Below, piece after piece: positions 44,314-53,957 of a DNA stretch of 64,000 bases. The notes beneath the pieces were generated by a model, which was not told the DNA's origin, searched no databases, and saw nothing but the letters and a program-made list of their open reading frames with translations. Both the position numbers and the translations under genes were made by a program. Location of the stretch: assembly GCA_963738305.1 (NCBI GenBank), contig CAVTVU010000007.1, positions 186,001 through 250,000 of the forward strand, written 5' to 3'. The DNA comes from JBBRHQ01 sp963738305. GTDB taxonomy: Bacteria > Actinomycetota > Thermoleophilia > Solirubrobacterales > 70-9. Each line of letters opens with the position of its first letter. Positions within the stretch are counted from its first letter, which is position 1.

Positions 44314-46776
44314 GTGCGACGCGGGTTGCTTGATGATTGCGGTGGGCGCGGTGTTCGCCGCGCCCGTCTCCGGCGCTGCGGGCAAGGACTACGCGCGGAC
44401 GGCGCTCAACATCATTCCCTCGGGGCAGTACGGGAGGCCTGCCGGTGAACCCGACGCGGACTCCGCGGCAGGCCGAGATGTACGACGGGCTGACGCCGCT
44501 CTTCGACCACGTCACCAGCGGCGACCTCGCCACCCACTTCAAGTCCGAGGGCTTCGGCGTCGGCACCGACGGCCCGCTCGACCACCGAGACCGTCCCGCA
44601 CGCCGGGGTGACGATCACCCGCGACCGCTTCAACGTTCCTCACGTCCACGCCAACACCTATGACGGCGGCATCTGGGCGGCCGGCTGGATCGCCGCCGAG
44701 GACCGCGGCCTGCTGCTCCAGCAGGCCCGCTACAACGCCCGTGTCGCCGCGATCGACGCTCCCGGGCTGAGCGCGATCGGCCTGATTTCGGGCCTGCCAG
44801 TCCTTCGTTCCCAGCGCCCAGACCGAGACCGCGGTCGCCAAGCAGACCCAGGTGCTGAAGCAACGCCGGCAGGGAGGGGCGGGCGGTGCTTCGTGACATC
44901 GACACCTTCATCTCGGGGATCAACGACTACCTCGACGCCAGCGGCTCCGACCAACGCGCCTTGGACCCGCAACGACGTCTACGCGGTCAACGCTCTCAAG
45001 GACCAGTTCCTCGGCGAGGGCGGCGGCGACGAGGCTCGCCGCTCGCAGTTCCTCGGCGGACTGCGCAAGCGGCTCGGCGCGAAGCGCGCCTGGAGCGTCT
45101 TCAACGACCTTCGCCAGCAGACCAACGCTGGCAGCCCCCGCTCGATCGACGGCAACTTCCCCTACGAGCGGGTTCCCAAGCGCCATCCCGGGCAGCGTCG
45201 ATCCTCGACCCGGGGAGCTTCGCAGGCGACCCCGGCGACCTGCCGCCGTGCCGCGCTCCGCGCGCCCCTCGCTCGCAGCGCACCCAGGCCTCGAACACCC
45301 TGATGATCACCAAGCGCCGCTCGGCGACCGGGCGACCGCTGATGGTCGGTGGTCCGCAGATCGGCTACTTCTACCCCGGCCTCACCTACGAGATCGACAT
45401 GCACGCGCCGCATCTCGTCTGGCGCGGCGCGACCTCGGCCCCGTTCCCCGGCTACCTGCTGATCGGCCGCGGCCAGGACTTCGCGACGACGCTGACCTCG
45501 GCCAGCGGCGACGTGATCGACCAGTTCGCCGAGAAGCTCTGCGGCGGCAGCGACGAGCGCTACCTCTACAAGGGCAAGTGCCGCGCCGATGGGCCACTTC
45601 GACGCCGGCGTCCTCGACGGCAGCCAGCAGGTGAAGTTCCTGACGACCGTCCACGGCCCGGTGGTCGGCTACGCGCAAGGTCAACGGCCGCAAGGTCGCG
45701 CTTGCGTCGAAGCGCTCGAGCTACGGCAAGGACGTGCTCGACCTGCTCTTCAACCGGCGCCTCTCGAACGGATCGGTTCAGGGGCCCGAAGACGTTCTTC
45801 GAGGCCGCCTCGAAGACGCCGCAGACCTTCAACTCCTTCTACATCGACAACAAGCACATCGCCGAGTACACGAGCGGCCTGCTGCCGATGCGCTCGCCGA
45901 AGGTCGATCCCGGGACTGCCGACCAAGGGCACCGGGCAGTACGAGTGGAAGGGATTCCTCTCGGCGAAGGGGCATCCGCACGGGGTCGATCCGCGCAACG
46001 GGAGGATCGTCAACTGGAACAACAGCGTCGCCCATGGATTCGGAGCCGCCGATGACCAGTGGGGTCGCAACGGGTCCGCGGCGCGCGTCGACCTCCTCAA
46101 CTACAACCTAGACAGGCTGAAGCGGGGCGGCAAGTGGAACCTGGCCACCGTGACCTCGGCGATGAACGCCGCGGCCACCCAGGACGTGCGCGCGATCGAC
46201 ACCGTCCCGCTGCTGCGGCGCCTGCTGCAGGGCTCGACGGCGCCGAACCCGCAGGCGCAGCAGATGCTGAACCTGCTGGTCGCCTGGCGCAAGCACGGCG
46301 GCAGCCGCCTCGACGCCGACGGCGACGGCAAGATCGACGACCCCGGGGCGGCGATCATGGACGCCGCCTGGCCAAAGATCGCCGACGCGTTCATGAAGCC
46401 CTGGCTCGGTTCTCAGCTCGACGAGCTGGCGTCGCTGTTCTCGCGCTTCGACCAGCCGCCCGGCGGGCAGTACTCGGGCTGGTATCAGTACTTCGACCGC
46501 GACGTCGGCCGCATGCTGGGCGATCGGGTGCCGCAACCGTTCGAGAATCGCTACTGCGGCAAGGGCAGCAAGAGCGCCTGCCGGACGGCGATTTGGAACG
46601 CGATCGCCGCGGCCGGGGTCGAGCTGACCGCCGCCCAGGGGAGCGATCCCAGCGCCTGGCGGGCCGATGCCACGACCGAGCAGATCCACTTCGGGCCGAT
46701 CAACCTGAGGACGATGCGCTACACGAACCGGCCCAGCGGGATCCAGCAGGTCATCTCCTTCAACGGGCACCGCTGA
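44314..46776 (+). CDS. Penicillin acylase / AHL acylase family Ntn-hydrolase (heavily frameshifted)
   Basis: GTG 44314 follows AGGAGAAGG and a signal sequence is readable (MIAVGAVFAAPVSGAAG). The N-terminal chain shows ITRDRFNVPHVHANTYDGG and WIAAEDRGLLLQQARYNARV. The autocatalytic beta-chain start is QA-SNTLMITKRRSATGRPL, with the nucleophile Ser at about 45291. Later pieces include IGYFYPGLTYEIDMHAPHL, TVHGPVVGYA, TFNSFYIDNKHIAEYTSGLL and a clean C-terminal half to 46776. About ten indels split the first 1.6 kb. These are exported heterodimeric amidases that cleave acyl amides such as penicillins or acyl-homoserine lactones. I take the breaks as sequence error, though a true pseudogene is possible. 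Confidence 0.78.
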
Positions 46777-46875
46777 GCCGGAACGGCCACCGCTGAGCCA
46801 GGCGGAGGCTGCGGGTTCTCCGCACCGAAAACGGTTCGCAATACGGATGCGGGCCGGGCGCAGAGCGTGTGCAAT

Positions 46876-48270
46876 ATGCCGGTGGACGCTTTCGAGGCTC
46901 AGAACGGAGCGGATCCCTTCAACGTGATCATCGCCGGCGGCGGCGTCGCCGGAGCGGAGGCTCTGCTCTGCCTGCGCGAGTTGGCCGGGGCGTCGGCATC
47001 GGTCGAACTGGTTGCAGCCGAGCCTGAGTTCTCCTATAAGGCCCTGAACCTGGCCGAGCCCTTCGGCCTCGGCGATGGGCGGAGCCTTCGTCTCGACAAG
47101 CTCGCCGCCCACTGCGGGGCCGGCTTCCACCATGATCGGCTCGCCGGCGTCGACCCCGAGCGGCGCACGGTCCAGACCGAGGGGGGAATCCAGTTGAGCT
47201 ACGACGCCCTCCTGCTGGCCGTCGGCGTTCGACAGGTCGTCGACCTGGCCGGCGCTCTGACCTACGGCGGGCCCGCTGCCAACACCGCCTATCGGGAGCT
47301 GCTCTCCGAGCTGGAAGCGGGCGAGGTGCGCCGTGTCGCATTCGCCGCCCCCGCGACGATCCGCTGGGCGCTCCCGATCTACGAGCTCGCACTCCTCACC
47401 GCCGGCCACCTTCGCCGCGAAGGGCGCGACGGGGTCGAGCTGACCCTCGTCACCCCGGAGGCACAGCCGCTGGAGATGTTCGGGCGGCGCGCAAGCGAGT
47501 CGGTCTCCGCGCTGCTCGCCGAGGCGGAGATCAGGTTCCGCGGATCCTCAGCGCCGAGCACGGTTGAGGCGGAGGAGCTGATCCTCGCCAGCGGCGAGCG
47601 CCTGGGCGCCGAGAGGGTGGTCGCCTTGCCACGCCTCGAGGTCCAGCCGATTCCAGGGGTCCCCCAGGGCCCGAAGGGATTCATCGGAACCGATCCATTC
47701 ATGAGGGTCGAGGGGCTCCCGCGCGTGCACGCCGCCGGCGATGCCACCTGGTTCCCGATCAAGCAGGGCGGCCTCGCCGCCCAGCAGGCCGATTGCGCGG
47801 CGACGACGATCGCCTCGCTGATCAACCCCGAGATCGGCAAGACTCCCTTCAGGCCCGTGCTGCGGGCGGCGCTCTTGACTGGTGACGGTCCCCGCTACCT
47901 GCGCTCGTCGATCGGCGAGCGAAACGGCTCCTCGGCGAGCGGGGCGGCGCCGCTGTGGTGGCCGCCGAGCAAGATCGCCGCCCGCTACCTGGCTCCCTAC
48001 ATCGCGCACGAGGGCGAGCCCGACCCCTCGCCTCCGCTGTCGGACCTGCCGGCACTGCACGGCGAGGACGTCGAGCAGAGCGCGCGCGACCATCACGAAG
48101 CGGTAGAGCTCGCGCTGCGGGCGGCAGACGCGGACGCCCGCTGGCAGGACCTCCGCAACGCCGTTCGCTGGCTCGACGTGGCCGAGCAACTGAACCTGAC
48201 GCTGCCCCCCGAGTACGCCCGCAAGCGGCGGCAGTGGGTGCGGGCCCTGGAAGGAGCGGAGCCCGACTAG
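46876..48270 (+). CDS. FAD/NAD(P)-dependent oxidoreductase (SQR/NDH-2-like)
   Basis: A 464-residue intact flavoprotein. The dinucleotide-binding motif VIIAGGGVAGAEALLCLREL is near residues 17-36, ALLLAVGVRQ marks the second FAD contact, and VHAAGDATWFPIKQGGLAAQQ is the C-terminal FAD motif. Overall it resembles sulfide:quinone reductase/type II NADH dehydrogenase-like proteins. The paired catalytic cysteines of true SQR are not evident, so its acceptor and donor are unknown. ATG 46876 is chosen; GTG 46867 is also in frame. Confidence 0.8.
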   Translation: MPVDAFEAQNGADPFNVIIAGGGVAGAEALLCLRELAGASASVELVAAEPEFSYKALNLAEPFGLGDGRSLRLDKLAAHCGAGFHHDRLAGVDPERRTVQTEGGIQLSYDALLLAVGVRQVVDLAGALTYGGPAANTAYRELLSELEAGEVRRVAFAAPATIRWALPIYELALLTAGHLRREGRDGVELTLVTPEAQPLEMFGRRASESVSALLAEAEIRFRGSSAPSTVEAEELILASGERLGAERVVALPRLEVQPIPGVPQGPKGFIGTDPFMRVEGLPRVHAAGDATWFPIKQGGLAAQQADCAATTIASLINPEIGKTPFRPVLRAALLTGDGPRYLRSSIGERNGSSASGAAPLWWPPSKIAARYLAPYIAHEGEPDPSPPLSDLPALHGEDVEQSARDHHEAVELALRAADADARWQDLRNAVRWLDVAEQLNLTLPPEYARKRRQWVRALEGAEPD

Positions 48271-48293
48271 CCGCTCACTCATCGCTTTCGGGG

Positions 48294-48320
48294 TTGACCG
48301 TCCTTCATATCGGCTTTAGT
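48294..48320 (+). promoter_or_regulatory. Candidate promoter of cupredoxin-oxidase pair
   Basis: TTGACC (48294) and TTTAGT (48315) with 15-nt spacing resemble -35/-10 boxes. They lie in the 144-base gap before the cupredoxin gene. Confidence 0.45.
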
Positions 48321-48414
48321 TTGCTGAGTAGGTTGCCGACGTTGGCAAAGGGCGAAAGGGCAGGGAATCGGATCCAGCTTCCCGGACTCCGTGGCCTCCC
48401 CAGAAAGGATCGGT

Positions 48415-49008
48415 ATGAGAAAGCAGACCCGGCGGGCACGGCCCGCCAAGGTCGCAGCCATCTTCTCGCTGGCCGGCCTGCTGGCGCTGGGGGCGCTCGC
48501 CGCCACGAGCGCCACCGGCTCGACCGGTACGGCGAGCAAGGCGAAGACGAAGACCGTCTACATCAAGCTGCGGAAGAGCGGGTTGCCGCACTTCGTGGCG
48601 CCGAACACGATCAGGGACGGGGACACCCTGCGGATCGTCAACAAGACGAGCGCCAAGGCGGTCGGTCCGCACACGTTCTCGATGGTCGCCCGCAAGGACA
48701 TCCCGCGCACCAGGCCGCAGCGGAAGAAGTGCTTCACCCCGAAGCACATCTGCTTCTCGATCGCGATCTGGCACGGGGTGTCGGGGCCTAATGCGCCGCC
48801 GACGATCAACCCGGTGAAGGCCGGGCCCGACGGCTGGAGCACCGAGGGGACCCTGAAGAAGACCGGCGATTCCTGGTTCACGGGCGCGAAGAGGAACGCC
48901 TCGTTCGAGCAGGTGGTCAACTTCGACCCGAGGAAGGGCCAGAAGCGGCTCTCCTTCATGTGCGCGGTCCATCCGTGGATGCACGACTCGATCAAGGTGC
49001 TGCCTTAG
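48415..49008 (+). CDS. Secreted cupredoxin (plastocyanin/azurin-like)
   Basis: A 197-residue exported protein. ATG 48415 follows AGAAAGGA. The signal peptide is about residues 1-40 (basic leader, then VAAIFSLAGLLALGALAATS). The C-terminal SFMCAVHPWMHD has the Cys-x-x-His-x-x-Met type-1 copper loop, and VGPHTFSMV provides the first His ligand. Two further cysteines (KKCFTPKHICF) may form a disulfide. It probably carries electrons outside the cell; the overlapping downstream multicopper oxidase is a natural partner. Confidence 0.8.
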   Translation: MRKQTRRARPAKVAAIFSLAGLLALGALAATSATGSTGTASKAKTKTVYIKLRKSGLPHFVAPNTIRDGDTLRIVNKTSAKAVGPHTFSMVARKDIPRTRPQRKKCFTPKHICFSIAIWHGVSGPNAPPTINPVKAGPDGWSTEGTLKKTGDSWFTGAKRNASFEQVVNFDPRKGQKRLSFMCAVHPWMHDSIKVLP

Positions 49009-50933
49009 GCGAGCAGCGTCGGGAGCCTGCCCGGGAGGCCCGCCGCATCGGGCGGCGGGCCTTCCTCGGCGTTCTCGGCGGCGGCGCCCTGGCGCTGCTG
49101 CTGCCGGCGCGGTTGCGGCCCGGCAGCCTCCTGCCGCTCCCCGAGGGCGCCGCTCCGGCTCTCGCGGCGCAGCGCTTCCGGCGGAAGCTCCCGATACCGC
49201 GCACGTTGCGCGGGGCGAACCTGAGGATCCCGATCCGCCAGACCGGGGTGCGGGTCCTCCCGGGCCGCAAGACGAAGATGTGGACCTACGGCGGGACCTT
49301 CCCGGGACCGACGATCCGCCGCCGGGCCGGCGAGGGGACCCGGGTCACCTTCGTCCACAAGCTGCCGAAGAAGGCGGGTGAGCTGACCGTCCACCTGCAC
49401 GGCGGGCACAACCGCTCGGAGTTCGACGGCCAGCCCGGAGGGCTCACGGCGCTGCATCGCTTCTCGCTCTACTGCCGCATCCCCGCCGGGCTCAGCGAGC
49501 GGCAGTCCGGGAACGGCCTGCTGCTGCGTCCCGGCCGGTCGAAGACCTACGTCTATGACCTGATCGAGGACGGCGGTCCGGAGCGGGCGGCGTTCCAGTG
49601 GTACCACGACCACCGCCTCGACCACACCGGCCGCAACGTCTGGAAGGGGCTGGCCGGGATGTGGATCATCGAGGACGACCTCGAGGACTCGCTCGACCTT
49701 CCCGCCGGCGACCGCGACATCCCGCTGCTGATCGCCGACCGCTCACTCGACCGCCACAACCAACTCACGAACCCGTTCACCAACCTCAAGCCGCCCGCCG
49801 ACGGCGTAAGTGGCTCGCTCGTCCTCGTCAACGGCGCCCACCTGCCCCACCACGGCGTCAGCGCCCGCCGCTACCGGCTCCGGATCCTCAACGCCTCGAA
49901 CTTCCGCAACTACAACCTCGCCCTTTCGAACGGCGCCCGGATGGTTCAGGTCGCCACCGACAGCGGCCTGATGCCGAGGCCTGTGAAGCGGCGCCAGGTG
50001 CTGATCGGCCCGGCCGAGCGGGCCGAGGTGATCGTCGATTTCTCTGGCGCGGCCGGGCGGTCGGTGGTGCTGGAGAGCGCCCGGCGCCACGACGGCGAGC
50101 GGTCACTCGGCTCCCGCCCCCACATCGGGCCACTGATGCAGTTCCGGGTCGGTGGCCGCCGCAAGGACACGACCCGGGTCCCGCGCAGCCTGCGGCCGCT
50201 TCCAGCCTGGACGCAGGAGGCCCGCCGTGCGCCCGACCGTCACTGGGTGATCACTCTCGGTGGGGCGTTCTTCCCGAGCTGGCTGATCAACGGCAAGACC
50301 TTCGACCCCGCCCGGGCAGACGCCCACCCCGTGATCGGCGCCACCGAGACCTGGCAGATCACCAACAAGACGAAGGTCACGCACATCGTCCACATGCACC
50401 ACACCGACTGGTACATGCTGGCCCGCAACGGCAAGCCACCGAAGCCGTGGGAGGACTGCCTCAAGGAAACCTTCGTCGTCGAGCCGGGCGACACGATCCG
50501 GGTCGCCGGGCATTTCAGCGACTTCACCGGAAAGTTCGTGATCCACTGCCACATGCTCGACCACGAGGATCACGGGCTGATGACCCAGTTCGAGGTGGTC
50601 GCGACCGGAGCGCTGCAGCCGGCCGCCGACGAGGTCGCCCGTCGCCGCAGGGGCGAGATTCCCACCCATTCGGCCCCGGAGTCGCTGGGTCTGCCCGATC
50701 GCCTCCCGCCCGGCGCCACGGCGGTCGAGTTCACTCCCCTCGCCCCGGCGGGCGAGAAGCTGAGCAGGGTCGAGCTGGCGGTCAACGGCGAGGACCGGCT
50801 CTCGTTCGAGGGCCCCGGCCGCCCGGTGAAGCTGGCCGTTGCGGCGGGGCCGCTGACCCGCGTCACGGCGGTTGCCCACACCGCCGACGGCCGGTTACTG
50901 AGCGCGACGCGCGACTACCACCCCGGCGTCTAG
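48960..50933 (+). CDS. Tat-exported multicopper oxidase
   Basis: About 657 residues. GTG 48960 (or GTG 48975) lies inside the cupredoxin 3' end, and no start is available after that stop. A twin-arginine signal (IGRRAFLGVLGGGALALLLP) means folded export with copper loaded. Copper motifs are HLHGGHN (about residue 146), WYHDHRLDHT, HIVHMHHTDW and HCHMLDHEDHGLM (about residue 527). They are those of CotA/bilirubin oxidase-type laccases. A roughly 110-residue C-terminal beta extension follows the third cupredoxin domain. It probably oxidises phenolics, metals or bilirubin-like compounds with O2. Confidence 0.88.
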   Translation: MRGPSVDARLDQGAALGEQRREPAREARRIGRRAFLGVLGGGALALLLPARLRPGSLLPLPEGAAPALAAQRFRRKLPIPRTLRGANLRIPIRQTGVRVLPGRKTKMWTYGGTFPGPTIRRRAGEGTRVTFVHKLPKKAGELTVHLHGGHNRSEFDGQPGGLTALHRFSLYCRIPAGLSERQSGNGLLLRPGRSKTYVYDLIEDGGPERAAFQWYHDHRLDHTGRNVWKGLAGMWIIEDDLEDSLDLPAGDRDIPLLIADRSLDRHNQLTNPFTNLKPPADGVSGSLVLVNGAHLPHHGVSARRYRLRILNASNFRNYNLALSNGARMVQVATDSGLMPRPVKRRQVLIGPAERAEVIVDFSGAAGRSVVLESARRHDGERSLGSRPHIGPLMQFRVGGRRKDTTRVPRSLRPLPAWTQEARRAPDRHWVITLGGAFFPSWLINGKTFDPARADAHPVIGATETWQITNKTKVTHIVHMHHTDWYMLARNGKPPKPWEDCLKETFVVEPGDTIRVAGHFSDFTGKFVIHCHMLDHEDHGLMTQFEVVATGALQPAADEVARRRRGEIPTHSAPESLGLPDRLPPGATAVEFTPLAPAGEKLSRVELAVNGEDRLSFEGPGRPVKLAVAAGPLTRVTAVAHTADGRLLSATRDYHPGV

Positions 50934-50948
50934 ACTCCGTCCGGACAT

Positions 50949-51114
50949 ACGGTCGGTGGTCAAGGGAAGTCCGGTGCGAAGCCGGCGCGGTCCCGCCACT
51001 GTGACCGGGAGATGGTCGCCGCAGGCCCGAGAGAGGGCCGGCCACTGGGGATGACACCGATTCCCTGGGAAGGCGCGGCGGCGGACCCGGAAGCCAGGAG
51101 ACCTGTCCCCGGCC
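50949..51114 (+). promoter_or_regulatory. Cobalamin (adenosylcobalamin) riboswitch
   Basis: All core blocks of the B12 riboswitch appear in order: GGTCAAGGGAAGTCCGGTGCG, AAGCCGGCGCGGTCCCGCCA, CTGTGACCGGG, CCACTGG, CTGGGAAGGCG and GAAGCCAGGAGACCTG. It ends about 37 nt before ATG 51152, near the GAGGAAGGGG ribosome site, so it could regulate translation or premature termination. Cobalamin should switch off the downstream operon. Confidence 0.95.
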
Positions 51115-51151
51115 AAGCCAACTACGACCCTCGAGGAAGGGGTGGGCTTCG

Positions 51152-52144
51152 ATGAGAAGAACGACCATCTTGCGGCTGTTGGGCCCGGGTGCGCTGTGCC
51201 TGCTGTCGGCTCTCGCTGCCGCGACGGCCGCGACGGCGAAGACGGTCCCGGTGGACCTGCGGGTGCTGACGATCGAAGGCAGGGTGCTGGCCGACCAGCG
51301 TCAGTACACGAGCTCCGTGTCGGTCCGCGCCGACCGGGGGGCCGACTGCTTCGGCACCGGGACGGGCGGTAGCGGCAAGCGGGTCTCGGTGCCCGGCACC
51401 ACCGCGCTAGGCGTGCTTCGCGACGCGTCGGAGTCCGACCCCGACCTGAGGCCCCTGTCGATCACCGACTACGACTTCGGGTTCCCGGGCCTCGGCCTCT
51501 GCGGGATCGGCTCGCAGCGTGCCCAGGGCTCCCAGTTCTGGTTCCTCAAGGTCAATCACAAGAACCCCCAGGTCTCGGGCGATCAGGCAAAGGTGCGCGC
51601 CGGCGGGTCGGTGATCTGGTACCTGATCCCCTTCTCGAAGTGCGACCCTTCGCCGCCCTACTACTGCCCCCCCGAGCTGGTGGTGCGGGCGCCCGCGCGG
51701 GCCGAGCCCGGCGCGGCCTTCGGCGTGCGCGTATTCAGCATCAACGACGCCGGCAAGAAGACCCCGGCCGCCGGAGTGAAGGTCGGCGGAGCGGACCTGC
51801 CGACGGACGCCCAGGGCCGTACCCAGGTGGCGCTCGACGATAGCCGGCACATCCGTGCGGTGGGCAGCAAGAGGATCCCCTCCGCTCCGGTCTTCGTGTG
51901 CGTGAATTCCGACCCGTCCGCCTGTCCGGCACGGCGAGGCAAGAGGATCTACGGCTCGTCTGGCGCCGACCGGATCGCCGCAACGCCGGGTCCCGACCGG
52001 ATCTGGGCCCGCCGCGGGAACGACGAGGTCACCTCGGTCGGCGGAGGACCCGATCAGGTCGACTGCGGTCCGGGCCGCGACACCGCCCGGCTCGGTGCCG
52101 GCGACACGGCGCGGCGCTGCGAGAAGGAGATCAGGAGGGGGTGA
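51152..52144 (+). CDS. Secreted DUF4430 (transcobalamin C-terminal-like) protein with RTX-like tail
   Basis: A 330-residue protein with a signal peptide (about residues 1-29). A DUF4430-like domain at about 30-170 shows TTALGVLRDASES, ITDYDFGFPGLGLCGIGSQR, SQFWFLKVNHKNPQ and GSVIWYLIPFSKCDP. A carbohydrate-like beta domain with a cysteine pair follows. The glycine/aspartate-rich tail (GSSGADRIAATPGPDRIWAR, GGGPDQVDCGPGRD) resembles RTX repeats. DUF4430 is the bacterial relative of the small beta domain that caps cobalamin in animal transcobalamin/intrinsic factor (established family knowledge). It is the first gene after the B12 riboswitch, so a role in cobalamin capture is likely. It overlaps the next gene by GTGA. 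Confidence 0.8.
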   Translation: MRRTTILRLLGPGALCLLSALAAATAATAKTVPVDLRVLTIEGRVLADQRQYTSSVSVRADRGADCFGTGTGGSGKRVSVPGTTALGVLRDASESDPDLRPLSITDYDFGFPGLGLCGIGSQRAQGSQFWFLKVNHKNPQVSGDQAKVRAGGSVIWYLIPFSKCDPSPPYYCPPELVVRAPARAEPGAAFGVRVFSINDAGKKTPAAGVKVGGADLPTDAQGRTQVALDDSRHIRAVGSKRIPSAPVFVCVNSDPSACPARRGKRIYGSSGADRIAATPGPDRIWARRGNDEVTSVGGGPDQVDCGPGRDTARLGAGDTARRCEKEIRRG

Positions 52145-53055
52145 GGCTGGGCCATGGCGCGGCCGTGGTCGTCGCGCTCGGCGCGGCGCTGTGCTGCGCC
52201 GGCTGCGGCCTGGGGCCGGGGAGTGGGGTCGGCTCGGTCCACTACGCGGTCACCCGGGACTATGGCCGTTCGGTCGTCTTCGATCGGCGGGTCGACGACG
52301 TCAAGGAGTCCGACACGGTGATTCGCCTCCTCGACCGCAACGCCGAGATCACCACCCGCTACGGCGGCGGCTTCGTGCAGTCGATCGACGGCACCGCGGG
52401 GGGCAGCGAGGGCGGGCGCTACCTCGACTGGTTCTTCTACGTCGACGGTGTCGAGTCCTCGGTCGGCTCCGCCGATCGCACCCTGGATGGCGGCGATCGC
52501 GTCTGGTGGGACTACCGCGACTGGACGGCTGCCATGCACGTACCGGCGGTCGTGGGCTCCTGGCCGCAACCCTTCGCCGGCGGCTATGACGGCAGGCGCC
52601 ACCCGGTGCGGGTCGAGTGCAGGGGTGGGGGAGGCTCCTGCGTGCTGGTGCGGCGAAGGATCGGCGAGGCCGCATCCGGGGGCGAGGGGGATCGGTCGGG
52701 GGAGCCGATACGGGTGCTCGTCGGGCCCTGGGCTCGCCTGCGCACGGACTCAGTCGCCTCACGGATCGAGGATGGCCCGCAGACCAGCGGGGTCTTCGCC
52801 GACTTCAAGCGGCGCCGCTCGCGCTTCGTGCTCAGCGCCCTCGCCGAGAGCGGGCAGCCGGCCCGTCAGCTGGGCCAGGGCGCGGGGCTGGTCGCGGCGA
52901 CCCGGCGCTACGACGCCGCGCCGCTCTGGCTCGTGACCGGCACCGACGCGGTCGGCGTGCGCGCAGCCGCGAACCTGCTCGGAACGACGGACCTGCGCCA
53001 CCGCTACGCCGTCGCCGCCGAGGGAGGGTCCGCGATCCCCCTGCCGCTGCGATGA
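52141..53055 (+). CDS. Lipoprotein with a DUF4430-like domain
   Basis: A 304-residue protein starting GTG 52141, overlapping the previous stop. The leader ends LCCAGC, a plausible lipobox, so the mature protein would be membrane-anchored. The region at about 25-130 has the DUF4430 feel (SDTVIRLLDRNAEITTRYGG, GGRYLDWFFYVDGVESSVG, DGGDRVWWDYRDWTAAMHVP). The C-terminal half (FVLSALAESGQPARQLG, LWLVTGTDAVGVRAAANLL) is less familiar. It probably presents cobalamin to the transporter encoded next. It overlaps the EcfT gene by ATGA. Confidence 0.75.
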   Translation: MRLGHGAAVVVALGAALCCAGCGLGPGSGVGSVHYAVTRDYGRSVVFDRRVDDVKESDTVIRLLDRNAEITTRYGGGFVQSIDGTAGGSEGGRYLDWFFYVDGVESSVGSADRTLDGGDRVWWDYRDWTAAMHVPAVVGSWPQPFAGGYDGRRHPVRVECRGGGGSCVLVRRRIGEAASGGEGDRSGEPIRVLVGPWARLRTDSVASRIEDGPQTSGVFADFKRRRSRFVLSALAESGQPARQLGQGAGLVAATRRYDAAPLWLVTGTDAVGVRAAANLLGTTDLRHRYAVAAEGGSAIPLPLR

Positions 53056-53957
53056 GGTCGCCGCTCTCCTACACGCCCCGCCCCGGCATCCTGCAGCGCG
53101 CGGCCCCCGGAGCCGCGATCGCCTATCTCGGGGCTCTGGTGGCGATCTCCTTCCTCTACTCGAGCCCGCTGGTGCTGGCGGCGACCGGGGTCGCGGCCGC
53201 CGTTGCCGGCGTGCTGGCCGGCGCATCCGGCGCAGTCCGGTTGGCGGCGAGGATGGGGCTGACGCTGGCGCTGCTGATCACCCTGGTGAACGGATTGGTC
53301 ACCGACCGCGGCGACACCGTCCTCGCCCGCCTCGGCGAGTGGCCGCTCCTGGGACAGGTGAACGTCACTGCGGAGGCCCTCGCGGCCGGGGCGGTGATCG
53401 GGCTTCGCGCTGCGGTGGTGATGATCGTGCTCGCCGTCTACTCGGCCTGCGTGGACCCTGACCTCGTCCTGCGCTCGCTGCGTCCGCTCGCCGGACGCTC
53501 GGCGCTGACCGCGACGCTGATCTCGCGGATGGTTCCGCTGGCCGCCGCCGACGCGTCGCGCCTGCGCGAGGCGGCGACCCTGCGCGGGCCCGCCGCCGCC
53601 CCGGCCGGCCGTGGCCCGCTGGCGCGCCGGCTCCTCGCCGGCTCCCTCGACCGTGCCGTGGACGTAGCTTCCTCCCTGGAGCTGCGCGGCTACGGCCTCG
53701 ATCGCCGGGTGAAGACGAGGCGGGTGCGCTCGCGCCACGACCGCCGGCTCTACCTCGTCGGCGCACTGCTGATCGCGGCCGCGCTGGCGGGCAAGCTGGC
53801 GGGAGCAGACGGCTTCAGCGCCTATCCGGCGCTCGAGGCTTCGGGTTCCGCATCGACCGTGGCGCTCTCGCTCCTCGTGCTCTGCTGCGGTCTGGTCCCC
53901 TGGCGGCGGCAGGCGCGCGCCCGCCCCCGAGTGCGAGGGCCGGTGGTGCGTGCCTGA
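53052..53957 (+). CDS. ECF transporter T component (EcfT/CbiQ)
   Basis: A 301-residue integral membrane protein with about six hydrophobic segments. The cytoplasmic coupling helices have the Ala-Arg-Gly-type signature: SRMVPLAAADASRLREAATLRG and then DVASSLELRGYGL. EcfT forms the scaffold that joins the ATPases to a substrate-binding S component. It is coupled by overlap to the lipoprotein gene before it and the ATPase gene after it. Confidence 0.88.
   Translation: MRSPLSYTPRPGILQRAAPGAAIAYLGALVAISFLYSSPLVLAATGVAAAVAGVLAGASGAVRLAARMGLTLALLITLVNGLVTDRGDTVLARLGEWPLLGQVNVTAEALAAGAVIGLRAAVVMIVLAVYSACVDPDLVLRSLRPLAGRSALTATLISRMVPLAAADASRLREAATLRGPAAAPAGRGPLARRLLAGSLDRAVDVASSLELRGYGLDRRVKTRRVRSRHDRRLYLVGALLIAAALAGKLAGADGFSAYPALEASGSASTVALSLLVLCCGLVPWRRQARARPRVRGPVVRA

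Noticed and set aside
46768..46799. Direct repeat CACCGCTGAGCC after the acylase gene
   Set aside because: Only two short copies at the stop codon region; most likely a minor local duplication without function.
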